This document shows positions 45,480-56,519 of a stretch of 64,000 nt of DNA, piece after piece. This stretch comes from Stenogyne calaminthoides. Taxonomy: Eukaryota; Streptophyta; Magnoliopsida; Lamiales; Lamiaceae. Each line of letters begins with the position of its first letter. Positions within the stretch are counted from its first letter, which is position 1. The stretch lies in the NCBI GenBank assembly GCA_037126765.1, contig JBBCBC010000017.1:24047916-24111915 (forward strand). The letters are read 5' to 3'. Position numbers and translations under genes: made by a program. The notes under the pieces are model-generated. The model made no database searches. It was given only the letters and a program-made list of their open reading frames with translations, and had not been told where the DNA came from.

Positions 45480-46440
45480 CAAAAAAAATTTAGTACCTCC
45501 AGTTTATAAATTTTGAAATTCAAAGAAAGATGAATAATATAGCTAACTTTTCTGGAAACTCTAGAACTATTCAAGAAAGTAGGCAAAGTACATCAAATAT
45601 TAATGATATAATTTCATCAGAATCCTTTATAAATAGAATATTACAAAGAGGATCAAGTAGTAGAAATACTCAAAATATTGTTCAATTAGATGAAGAAATT
45701 AATGTTGATCAAAATTTAGAATTATATAACAATAATCAAATAAATATTTTAAATCCTCGTGTGTTATATCAAACTGGAGCATTAAATATTAGAATAGTAT
45801 TAATAAGAAGTAGTAGAGAAGAAGTATTAAGAGTAACTGATAATACAAAAATTATTGATCTTGTTTCACCAGATACAATTAGTAGAATTGAAAAAATCTG
45901 GAAAAAAGGTTTGTACATATATAGTTTTAGTAATAATAGGAATTAAAGGTCTAGGACGAAAAGAATTAGGAACAAAGGTTTTAAACCATATTAATGGATA
46001 AATTTTGGAAAGTTGATATTAAAAAAGCTATTATTTCAGGAATGGAAGTAGACATGAGTACAAATAGTGCTTTATTTTATTGTGCTCCTTCAATATTAAA
46101 ATAGATAAATGATTTAAAAAATTTAAAAATTGGAATACAAATAAAAGGATATGAAAATTATGAGTGAAATAATTTAATAATTAGTATAGGGATATTAGGA
46201 AAAGCCAGTAATAGGTCTGGTATGAATTTCAAAATAAATACAGATGTAATAGTAGAAAATATTGCCAGTAAAAGTATTAAAATGATAGATCCAGTAAAAA
46301 ATAAATCCTGAAGATCTATCTAGTTTAGAATGGTCTTTAGAAAATTTTAAAAGTAATAGTAATCAAGTTTTAATACCTCAAAAAGTATAATATATGAAAA
46401 TTTGATGGATCTTCTAGCGTTAGATTCACAAATTATAATA
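45480..46440 (+). pseudogene. Pararetrovirus movement protein region, broken
   Basis: Movement proteins of this family form tubules through plasmodesmata. The first frame (45530-45946, 138 aa) ends shortly after TKIIDLVSPDTISRIEKIWK. The next frames show GLGRKELGTKVL, SALFYCAPS and NLKIGIQIKGYE, the order and spacing of the conserved core of Caulimoviridae 30K-type movement proteins. Interruptions include a frame change near 45930 and stops near 46103 and 46165. The called start is only the first ATG of the open frame; in the virus this may have been part of a polyprotein. Confidence 0.65.
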
Positions 46441-46481
46441 AAGAGGATACTACAGAAAATGAGGAAGAAGTAATTAGTTAT

Positions 46482-48200
46482 ATGACTAAATTCGAAGAAG
46501 AATCTATGTACGACACAGAGCCAGTTTACGATACAGAAACTGAAGAAGATTACAAATATTTAGACTTAATAGGTTATAGTCAATTTGAAGAATTAGAAGA
46601 ATTTTTTTCTAATATTGAAATAGAAACAGGTTTTAAAATTGAAGAAACAAAAAATTCTATTAATCAAATTATTAATAAAAAATTCACAGAAATAAGTATT
46701 CAAGAACAAGTTGATGATATGCTAATAGAATGTATGACTGATCTAGGAATGGTCTACGAACAAGCTTATAATAAGCTTGAAGAATACTTTTAATTTACCC
46801 TTAGTAAAAGAAATCATAAGCGGAAAATGCATGATCTCAGATTTTTATAAAAATGAAATAAACTATATGGATCAAGCCATGATAGATAGTAGAAAATGAT
46901 TAAAACCAGAATTCGTAGAACCAGGACAAGGAAGTACAAAAAATTATGGTAGACAACCCTGGACACCTGCTAAATATATTTATGAAGGAGAATCAAGTTT
47001 AAAAAGCAAAGGTGGAAGATTGCCAATAGAAAAATTATAGAGTTCAGATATGTTATTAATTGAACAACAGAGTCCCCAATTATGGCCCAATGAATTTTTT
47101 ATTTAGGAACAAATAGTAATACGTAATTGGGAAACAAATAAGAAAGTTGATATAGATATGTTTGCATATCTAGAGACTATAGCTTTGGGAATTTGGCAAA
47201 GTAAAAAAGCAAAATCATCTGATGAAATTAATCACATAAAGTCCTTAGGAGATAATCTTTATAATTTCACAAGTCAAATAAGAATATTACTTAGTAGTTG
47301 ATCCTGCAAAAGAAAAACACATTTATACAGGATACGACAGTAAGAAATTTAGAACAACTAAGTATTTCAGATTTTAAATAAATAAAAGAATTTAGAACAA
47401 ATTTTTCTAGATTATTGTCACAAAAAGGAAAAGCCATGGAAGATGAGCTTTGTGATAAATATTTTGTAAAATTACCAGAAGATTTAGGAAAAAAGTGTTC
47501 ATAATGAATGGAAAGAATTAAGAAATATTCAAAATTTAGGAATAGGACCAAGAATTACATTTGTGTTTAATAAATTAGAAGAAAAATGTAAAGAAGCAAC
47601 ACTACAAGAACAAATTAAACGACAAGCTTGAGTTTTTTTTTTTTTTTTTTCGAAACAAAACCAGACTAGACGCCATTATTACAAGGACATGGAAGAGTTA
47701 GAAATCAAACCACAAAAGGCGGAGGAACTAACCAACAATGAGGGTTTCCGTAATCACGGGCCGCCCTAGCAAACTCGTGAGCCAACACATTGGCGTCTCT
47801 TCTAACGAACTTAGTAGAAAACGTGGGATTTTGACGTAGAATGATTTTGCAAGCTTTTACATAATCCCCAAAGACTGTATCCGATTGAGACGAAGAGTTC
47901 AACTTGTCCACCACTGATTTGGAGTCACCCTCAATCACTATATTTTCTAACTCAAGCGCCTTAACCCACGACAAAGCTTCCAGGAACAACTATTTATACA
48001 CCACAGGCTTATGGGTATTATGATAAACCTTATAGAAGGAAATTTCTTGGAAAAAGTACTTCTTATAATAAAAATAGTAATTATGACAGAAATAGATATG
48101 TTAGAAAACCCCAAAAAAAGAGTTTGTAAATGTTTTATTTGAGGAAATGAAAAACACTTAGGAAATAGATGCCCAAATAAAAATAAGAATATAGAAAAAT
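46482..48200 (+). pseudogene. Pararetrovirus coat protein region, interrupted by a LINE
   Basis: An acidic N-terminal piece (46482-46793; EEESMYDTEPVYDTETEEDY) precedes the capsid core, which can be followed in changing frames to 47630 (for example RQPWTPAKYIYEGESSLKSKGG and WETNKKVDIDMFAYLETIALG). After the LINE insertion it resumes at about 47990 with an Arg/Tyr/Asn-rich stretch and the nucleic-acid-binding knuckle at 48116-48165: C-x-C, then C-equivalent as TGA, x4-H-x4-C (GNEKHLGNRCPNK). The third Cys codon is TGA, so the knuckle is broken. Other in-frame stops are at 46897, 47037 and 47104. Confidence 0.75.
47633..47990 (-). mobile_element. 5'-truncated LINE insertion with RNase H domain and poly(A)
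   Basis: 18 T at 47633-47650 are the poly(A) tail of a minus-strand LINE, followed by a short 3' UTR and a 94-aa frame (47989-47705). It reads EALSWVKALELENIVIEGDS, DYVKACKII, FVRRDANVLAHEFARAA: the RNase H domain at the C-terminus of ORF2 in plant LINEs. It interrupts the viral coat region. I could not establish a target duplication, so the right boundary is approximate. Confidence 0.85.
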
Positions 48201-48322
48201 CAAAATTAATTGAACAATTAGGAGATTAAGAAATTGAAGAGATAAATTCAGAATCTGATAATGAATCTATTTATAGTATTTGTAGTGAAGATGAAAATTC
48301 TACAAAAATAACATATACTTAC

Positions 48323-48697
48323 ATGAATAATATAGACTTTGAATGTATACATGAATGGATACGATTCAGAGGTAATAATCATATTAGTTGCTTTAAATGT
48401 AAATTATTTCCTGCAATTAATAGAAGATATCAGTGTAATAAATGTTTTAAAGAAATATGTTTTTTGTGTATAAAAATATTATTTAATATTAATACAGATT
48501 TAGAAGGAAGTGTGGATCATATCCTACCTAATAATGATATTTATAAAGAACGATTAAATAAACATGAATTAACAATTGCATTAATGAATCAAAGGATAAC
48601 GCAATTAGAATATCAAATTTCTCAACTTGAATACAAACATAATTCTTTAGAACATAACATATCTAAAAATGAAAAAAGAAAAGAAAAGAACCTTTAA
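48323..48697 (+). pseudogene. Pararetrovirus second Cys motif and coiled coil, between coat protein and protease
   Basis: 124 aa, uninterrupted. Near its N-terminus the cysteines are spaced C-x2-C-x11-C-x2-C-x4-C-x2-C (CFKC, then QCNKC, then CFLC), the exact spacing known for the second Cys-rich motif of badnaviruses and rice tungro bacilliform virus. The C-terminal half (HELTIALMNQRITQLEYQIS onwards) is a heptad-like coiled coil. The frame is preceded by acidic Ser/Glu sequence and followed by the protease. Probably part of a polyprotein rather than a separate protein; the ATG is internal. Confidence 0.7.
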
Positions 48698-48719
48698 TAG
48701 AAGGGGAATATAGTAATAT

Positions 48720-49723
48720 AGAATTAAATCAAATGTCTGAACAGATAGATAAAACTATTCTAATAAATAATTTTAGTAATAATGAGAGTATAAATATAGG
48801 AATATCGAGCCTAATAACTCTACAATGTAGAATTTGGTTTAATAATGATGACCATATTAATTTAGCAGCTTTACTAGATACTTGAAGTACTAAAAACTTA
48901 ATAGGATATGATTTAATTATTGAAAAATTTCATAAAAAATTAAATTATGGGTTAGTCACTAGAACAATTGAAAATAGGACGATACCTATAACTCATTATA
49001 TTGAAGCCATATGAATACAATTTTTAGATTTTTCAGGAAACTATAGTTTTAAATATGATTTGCCACAGGTTTTGATAAATCCTAAATATATTAAATCTCA
49101 AGATTTCTTTTAGGAAAATTTTATAGCAAGTTTAAATGGAAGTATTACTATTAATAAAAATAATATTACTCTTAGTAAACAAGTTTATAGTTTTCAAAAA
49201 CATATATAATTACACATCGAGTTCGCCTCAAAGCGTAGGATTAGGGGCTAGTAGACTTTTCATGAAGAAACAAATAATTGATTAATTATTTAGAAAAATG
49301 AAAGTCTTGTAATATTAGGACAAGAATAAGAAAAAGGACCAGATATAACAAAAAAAAGCCAAAATTATTCGATAATTCAAAAAACTAGAAAAATTAGGAC
49401 TAATTACATGAAGATATTTTAAAATCAAAAGTAAAATACATTTGTACAATAAGAATTAAAAAAAATCCGATATTAGAATTATAACTGCTAATATTGAATA
49501 CAACCCTTTAGATAAAGAAGAATTTAAAAATAAATTCTTGAAATGATAAAACAAAATTTAATTAAAAGATCGAAAAGTCCACATAGGACAACCGCTTATA
49601 GTAAGAAATCATTTAGAAATAAAAGAGGAAAAGCTCTAATAGTTTATAATTATAAAAGACTAAATGATAATACCATTTGTTGGGATAATTTTAGTTTTGA
49701 TTATTATGCTAAAACACCTCAGG
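48720..49723 (+). pseudogene. Pararetrovirus protease and start of RT, broken and cut by family B
   Basis: Aspartic protease site near 48870-48895: ALLDT followed by a TGA codon (48883-48885) where the catalytic D-T-G Gly should be, then STKN. The linker to RT parallels 43130-42650 of the minus copy. The RT start (49543-49723) has LIKRSKSPHRTTAY and VYNYKRLNDNT before the LTR insertion at 49724. Stops include 49012 and 49113. Confidence 0.75.
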
Positions 49724-52155
49724 TGTTGGGAAATTTGTAGTTTTGATGGAAGTTCCGCAACGTATTAGAATAGGATCAGTTTACTTGTTAGTCGATCGAT
49801 GACTTAGAATCGTAATAGGATGACCACTTTGAGATGTATAGACAAATGATGTATTAGATATGTCACATATTGAGTGTGGAACTCAATATGTATAGTTAAG
49901 TCCGTAAGAAGATCGACAAAGTCACGAAGATCGTAAGATCGATAAGTCAAGAAGATCAAGATTAGACAAGTCACGAAGATCAAGATCGTATGTCAAGATC
50001 AAGATCGTATACATCGAGATAGTCGATGATCGTGATGACATGAAGGGTCTCGTAAGACCAAGATCAAATGGACTACCGTAAGAACAAGACCAAGAAGCAT
50101 TCGATAATCTTACATCGAACAAGATAGAGTCTTAAGTCGTATTAAGACAACCTACATCGAAGATTCGATCAGTAGACCGACCGCTTCTAACCGATCAAAG
50201 TCAACTCAATTCGTGACAACCCAAAGGTTCGCCAAATCATACGGCATTTCATTAGTCAAGAACGTTGTAAACTTAGTCGGGTACATCAAACAATCGAATA
50301 AGTGAACTTGATAACCAATGAGAGTAAGACACGTATGTATGGAGCCGATAATGCGGATTCAATGGATCACACCAAACGACTATAGCGACAAGCTTACATG
50401 TTTTTTGACTATGCCGCCTCAAGACATCACATCAAACCTCCAAACTCATTTTAAATAGACCGAAATTCAATTGCTTCCAATGGCTAGTTCGATTAAGGGT
50501 TTATATATATGGGGATCAAACCTTCGTAGTAAGGTTACTTAAAAATTATCATCAAGCTCAAATATCCACAATTTCCGCAAGATAACCTTCAGAGAAGGTA
50601 ACAAAGGACAAAGGATTGTCAAGATATCGGGCGAAAACGAAGCCAAGCAACCCGCTTTCGCCTAAAGGCTCATGAGAGTTCGACCATTGAAAGAGGTCAA
50701 GAAGAAGAAGACGAGTCGATTGTTGAAGCCACACCTACCACATCCAAAGTTGTTGCATTCAAGGCACCTAGCAGAAAGAAGCTTTGAAGTTCATCGAACC
50801 TATAAGAAACATCATAAGTCAAGTCAACGATTGGTTTGTTTCTTGTAAAGCTTGAAAGATCCAACATTCAACCGGGAAAATATCGAAATTTTATGGAGAC
50901 TATCGTAACAACAGAGAAGAAATAGGAGATCTATCGACAGATCACAAGAAAGGAATTGTTCGATGATGTAAGAGATGATCATAGAGATGACCGCAGAGAA
51001 GATAAGAAAAGAGATGATCGCTCGATGATAGAAGAGACAACAGATCAAAAAGAAGGAATTCCGATCACAGTAAACCGGAAGTCACCTAATGAGATCCTAC
51101 AGAAGAAATGATTCACCCGGGCAAGAAAAAAACCGTGGAACCAGGAGTATGTTTCAACTGTCAGAAACCAGTCACTACAAATGTATCAGCCTCGACCGAC
51201 CCAAAAGAAAGAGAAGATAAGCGAACAAGAGAGAGCAAAGATACGTAGACGTAAAAGCCATGGTTGCCGATACATCCGATAGATGACTTTATCCGCCTTC
51301 ATGATTATGGTTACCATCCAGAGAAGACTTTTGCCCTCGATGATCAATAATCGATGATGTCTATAACTTCTCGCTAACTGATGTTCTCATCCGATGACCA
51401 CATTCCGCCTCTACGGCCAAGGATGCCGATCAAACTGCGGGTATCTTTAAACCTTCTCGTGTTTTTCGTTTACACCTGCTGTAAGCCGAAAACACACCCA
51501 TCGGAAAGATTGACCCCGCACTTATAATGAGCAATCGCTTTGACGATCTATCTAATGCAAAGAGACACTTATAAAATAGTGGAAGCCGAGAATGATAAGT
51601 CGATGGTAGAGAATATTCGCTTTATCAAGGATAATGTCAGACGAAAGTCATTTGAACCGAAATCAACTCGAAAGATCGTCAAGATGGCTACAAACCGAGT
51701 TTCCGGAAGTCACTTCTTCGATCAGGTAAACTTGTTAAAGAACAACAAGCTATTAACAAGTAGCAAGTCGATGATCTCAAAATCCTCCAAGCTAAGTTTG
51801 ATGAACTCTTCCGACCGCATGAGAGTCCAAAACAAAGTGAGATAAATTTGAAAGAAAGTAGAGATTTTTGGAAAAGCTTCTAAAAATGTTGATGAAATAA
51901 CTAGCTACTTTCTCAAGCCAACCGAGAAGAAGGGGAATTGAGTTTGATAAATTTCTTCCGGATCATCATTTGTCCAAGTCAGTCACATTCCAAAAGTGAA
52001 CCTAGGAGGATTTCCCGACAAGATACACAATATACCAAATCTATATCAAAGAAGGGAAAAGACCTCATTAATAGAAAAGACAAAATGCCCGATCGTAAAG
52101 GGAACATAAATGGACCTCAACCTGATCAAGGATCACCGAGAATCAACGAAGAACC
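49724..52155 (+). mobile_element. Family B copia fragment, plus strand (5' LTR and part of gag)
   Basis: Starts TGTTGGGAAATTT at 49724 inside the viral RT. The first 900 bp or so align with the family B LTR in reverse complement, including 'gtcacatattgagtg' near 49860 and the TATA-like 'gggtttatatatatgggg' at 50502. The junction with the internal region is deleted: no primer site is seen, and gag sequence resumes by about 50640. Gag pieces: Arg/Asp-rich nucleocapsid (50850-51130) and the frame at 51540-51845. It ends at 52155 where the minus-strand copy begins; the sequence beyond (ggttcttcg in the full element) is not present in the window. Confidence 0.8.
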
Positions 52156-55100
52156 TGTAGGGTCCCAACGGGAGTTTGGAGGGCGTAAGTCTAGAGGAGG
52201 GGTGAATAGACTTCAAATCCTTTCGTGCGGATCGTGTGAATGCAGATTTCCGATCGAGTGCTAAGGAGAGTCATTTGGACTGATGTTCAATCTATCGAGT
52301 GTTCTAATGAGATCGATTTGATATCAAGGGCTAACCGAGAGTGCGGTTTGTAAATACCCGTGTGAAAAACCGGTTTTTATCAATTCATATTCTTAAGTCG
52401 ATTTTCAACCAAATGACTAAGGTGTCAACCTCGACGATCGGTTGTTTATGCATTTGAGCTTAACTTTTGAATATGTATGCACTTTAAACCTTTTGTGTGA
52501 ATAGTGTAAAGCAATAAAAGAAAGTAAATGCACACAAGATTTTTATAGTGGTTCGCATTTAAACCCGCCTTACATCCACTCTTCCCTTAACACAGGCAAC
52601 TTAACCAAACTTAACCGAAACTTAACCGAACTTAACCGATCGACTTAGTTTTTATGTGTTAGTCCAACACTAACAAATGTTTATCGAGTTCACACTCAAC
52701 CAACCGTAAATCGTAAAACTAGAATCCTTGGTACCGAAATCTTGCAGAATAAACTTAACTCTAACTTGAGTTTGGGTAAAGAATGTTTGAGGGTTCCAAC
52801 CGGAAATCTATCCCGTGTTTTAGGTAGCCAAATGCTAGTGGATAGGATTTCTTGCTAAGACCAATGGGATGAACACTCAAGAATAATCTTCAACACGTTT
52901 TTTCAACCGAAATTTCAAGGCTTTTTGCTTTTGAGAATTTCATAAGTATTTAAGTTGTTCCGCTTTTGCTCAATTGTTCATGGAGAATAGTTGGTCTCTT
53001 GTCCTCCCCGTTTTGTTCACTGACGAGCAATTCCATTTTATAGACCTCAAATCAAAGAGCCGCTGGATACAATTTGAATTTCGCTATATTAGGTAGTCGA
53101 GGATATGATTGTGATGGTTCATTATCGGCGCGGGTCAGAGAATGATTAGTGCTGCTATGTCCATTGCCATTTAATCCCGTAATATCGCCTTTCTTTTTGT
53201 GCACGGTCGCTTTCTCCTCGATACCATGAGGCACTTCAAGAATTTGTCCGTTAGACGATTGATATTCCTTTTGTAGAAGATTCGCTTGGTCCGTGTATCA
53301 TTTTGATTGTCATGTGTGAGCTTCGACTTTTATCGTTAACCGACGGGCCTACCTTGTTGAGTCTTCGACGCAGATTGTCTTACCAATATGCATTCGACCG
53401 ATTGTAGATCTTCGTGTCTTCGCAGTCTTTGATCTTCAGTGACTCGAGCCTCGTCTTTCCAACATAATCGAAGTCTTCGTACGAGCACATCGAGTCTTCG
53501 TGTTCATCCGAAGTCTTCAAGTGTTCTTCTTCCGTTTCACCGATCTTCCGACTTTTGTCTTCTAATTTGTTCTTAGTCTTTTATCATCCGACCTTTATCC
53601 GGTCATCCGACACTCGACCGACCTATATATATCGAAGTTCCCCTCAATATGTGACCTATCTTTACATCACCCATCTATATATTTCACCGGGTTATCTTTA
53701 ATCTGATTCTAAGTCATCAATCGCCTAACAGTCCGACCGTCCTATTACAACCCGCTTTTGAACTTCCATCAAAACTAAAATATGATTTCCCCAACAATTT
53801 CCCCCCTTTTGATGGAACCAAAACACTTAATCGAAAAAAATGATACCACTGCAAAAAGAAATGCAGATAATGAAATCAAGATATACCTTAGAGACAATGA
53901 GATGTTGTCTTAGAATCGGGAGAGATGGAATATTTCATTCAGATAGGTGTGTGCATTATAGAATACATGAAAAACGTAATCTATCATCCTGGATTCCAAG
54001 TTGTCTTCCTCAAAAGTGTGATATTTTGAACATTTGCAAATCTTTTCTGGGATGCCAAACATCTTGTACATCCTTTTCAGATCACCGTCCAGATCTTCTT
54101 CTACGGATCCCTCATTTTTCAAGAACCATAGTAGGCATTCTTGAACTTTACAAGATCTAGCTTTTTGTCCGACGCAAAGGTGGAAGGAGTAGTTCAAAGG
54201 GTGGAGCTTCCGCATCGACATGATCTTTTTTCTTTCTTTCATCACTGCCTGTAGAAGTCTCGATACATCACTTCTAACCAGCCTCCTAATTCATCATCAT
54301 TTTCACCGATCTTGATGAATCGAATCTTCCATTGCACGTATACGCCACACAACCATTTCTCCTCCCGATCCGATCCCATTCGAAGCAGATCTAGCCGTGT
54401 AATGTAGGATGTCTTTAACAGTGCCTGGCAGCATTCTTCTCCCAAGCAATCTCCTCTCGTCAGCCTTCGTTTTCCTCTTCCTTCGATGTAAGAGATGTTC
54501 ACCCCCTTAGCCTCTGCTAACTTTTGCTTCTTGATGGCGGCCCTTTATTCAGTAATCTCTGTTTTGTTTGCTCTTGAATTGTTCAGAGTCATCTCATTTT
54601 TGCAGAGAATAGTTGGCCTTGTCTCAGTCTTCCATTCTTTCATCATTTCGGCTTTGCCTTTCTTTCTCCTCGGAGTTCCGCTTCGGGCCATCTTGTTGTC
54701 TTCTTGACTAATTTCTTAGCGAGTTCAAGGCTCTTGCCCCGATCCTTGATTCGAATTCTTTTCTGACTGAATCAAGAAAAGTCTTCATCTTGTCGACTCT
54801 GGCAATAACCTCTGAAGAGCGGTTTTACCTTTCATTGATCTCTTTTACATGTTGTCTACGCTTTCTTTTCTTTCCTTATTGTGAACGAGACGCATGGAGG
54901 GGTCAACCGTCGACATGGTTTCGGTAGGAATCGATTGTTACCAACTGTATTCTGCTTTCTTTTTTCTTTTTTATTCTCATGTCCTTCCCTTTTGGTTTCA
55001 TCAAAGAGGTTGGACATCTTATGGTTGAAAGCATTGAATTGTCGTGTGATCTCTCTCTCGAGTTCCTCGACAACAAGAGGAGTGATCTGAGCAGTGGCGA

Positions 55101-56019
55101 AAAGAGTTTCAAAAGAAGCGTCTCGAGAAACTTCGTCCTTGCTTTTCTTGTTTCGCAGGTTAAAGTGTTTCCAACCCATATCCATGTGGTTGTCGGGTTT
55201 TCTCAAAGATGCCTGACATTCTCCAATAGTACCAAAGGTCCATTGAGCATATCTGCCAACTTTGAGTTTATTAGATCGAGATTGAGCTTCTAAGCAAGAG
55301 GATTGACTAGTTGACATTACTCGGAAAGGATGGCATTATGCATCCCAACCGTGTGACTTCTTTTCTTCATCAACTAGTTTTGCTTGCTCTTTCTTCAAAT
55401 CACTTCATCGATTCTGCTGCGAGGCCTTCCGCGAATTTGTCTTCAATAAAGATCTTGATCCCATCCCGAATCTTCTCGGTATAAAGATCTAGGTATCGAG
55501 CTCATCGTAGCAGTTTGGTCGATGTTGAAGCCTTGCGAAGCTCCGGTCTCATCTCGCAAAGACCCATTCTGGTTCACCTAGCCCTCATGATCCGTGAGAG
55601 GAGGTTGAACATCCCCTCATATCGCTAATTCCGAACCTTTCATGAATCAACCATCCGACATCATCGTCAGATGCCAATTCAACAAAGACTTTCAATCCCA
55701 AAGATTGCTTAAGCATTTCAACTCCAAGTCTACAAAGAAATCCGATCCAGAGTCGGCTGAGAATCAAATTAATGCTTTCACCGATATCCTCCGTAACACA
55801 ATCTTCTATTTGTTGCTGGATGCCAGATGTCGCTTTTTAATTCGTGGCATAGATCCAGCAGATACCTTTGATCTGCTGCTTCATTATCCTTAAGGACGGG
55901 CTTTCGACAGGTGAAGCACGGTTCGTGTGTGACGGGATTGGCGAGAGATGGACACTCGGCTATTCTGACTTCTCGTGTCCTCGACTTGACTGGAGATTGG
56001 GATATTTGTGGTTGTGTTC
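52156..56019 (-). mobile_element. Family B copia, second minus-strand copy: 3' LTR and extra 3' region, cut by gap
   Basis: LTR 52156-53796 (1641 bp; minus-strand TGTTGGGGAAATC to CCCTACA), polypurine tract at about 53797-53810, then the 3' coding region to the N gap. The internal part follows 25468-27900 in order (for instance 'gttgtcttag' near 53906 against 'ttgtcttagg' near 25565). It is inserted in the plus-strand family B gag at 52155 (flank gaacc). The other half would lie beyond the gap. Confidence 0.8.
53840..55980 (-). pseudogene. Extra 3' coding region of family B, second copy, heavily broken
   Basis: Minus-strand frames include 55317-54856 (153 aa; FETLFATAQITPLVVEELER and a coiled-coil-like KMSNLFDETK stretch), 54502-54242 and 54245-53910. 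None is a known family. Position and order match the distal region of the extra ORF in the 23900-38719 element. The part matching the 282-aa ORF would be in or beyond the gap. Confidence 0.45.
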
Positions 56020-56519
56020 NNNNNNNNNNNNNNNNNNNNNNNNNNNNNNNNNNNNNNNNNNNNNNNNNNNNNNNNNNNNNNNNNNNNNNNNNNNNNNNNN
56101 NNNNNNNNNNNNNNNNNNNNNNNNNNNNNNNNNNNNNNNNNNNNNNNNNNNNNNNNNNNNNNNNNNNNNNNNNNNNNNNNNNNNNNNNNNNNNNNNNNNN
56201 NNNNNNNNNNNNNNNNNNNNNNNNNNNNNNNNNNNNNNNNNNNNNNNNNNNNNNNNNNNNNNNNNNNNNNNNNNNNNNNNNNNNNNNNNNNNNNNNNNNN
56301 NNNNNNNNNNNNNNNNNNNNNNNNNNNNNNNNNNNNNNNNNNNNNNNNNNNNNNNNNNNNNNNNNNNNNNNNNNNNNNNNNNNNNNNNNNNNNNNNNNNN
56401 NNNNNNNNNNNNNNNNNNNNNNNNNNNNNNNNNNNNNNNNNNNNNNNNNNNNNNNNNNNNNNNNNNNNNNNNNNNNNNNNNNNNNNNNNNNNNNNNNNNN
56501 NNNNNNNNNNNNNNNNNNN
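56020..56519. other. Assembly gap, exactly 500 N
   Basis: A round-number run of N, the convention for a gap of unknown size. The translated frames across it consist of X and carry no information. Adjacency of 56019 and 56520 is therefore not proven. Confidence 1.

Larger units (their letters stand above)
43630..45520 (+). pseudogene. Pararetrovirus upstream ORF, coiled-coil protein, split by a hAT insertion
   Basis: An AT-rich plus-strand frame that can be followed from about 43630 to the hAT at 43973 and again from 45330. It contains a His/Cys-bearing first part (HLHSEKCHLNSITDLILNLG) and then long Asn/Lys/Leu/Ile-rich heptad-like sequence on both sides of the insertion, ending near 45480. 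Its position ahead of the movement protein and its coiled-coil character recall the virion-associated or ORF2-type proteins of badnaviruses. It has several stops. The assignment is inference from position and composition. Confidence 0.5.
43349..49723 (+). mobile_element. Endogenous pararetrovirus (Caulimoviridae), plus-strand copy with later insertions
   Basis: Begins with a primer-binding site (43349-43360), then a short leader, a coiled-coil ORF, movement protein, coat protein with two Cys motifs, protease and the start of RT. It is cut at 49723 by a family B LTR. Two further insertions interrupt it: a non-autonomous hAT (43981-45321) and a truncated LINE (47633-47990). The same protease-RT region is present in the minus copy but clearly diverged, so these are two separate integrated genomes or an old duplication. 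Stops of all three kinds are scattered throughout; no functional virus is encoded. Confidence 0.88.

Noticed and set aside
47970..47995. Target duplication gacaagctt/gacaaagctt for the LINE
   Set aside because: The right-hand string lies inside the LINE RNase H coding sequence (EALSW), so the similarity is probably coincidental.
45530..49723. Alternative genetic code or UGA recoding in the viral copy
   Set aside because: TAA and TAG stops and frameshifts are also present and the expected residues at TGA differ, so ordinary decay explains it.
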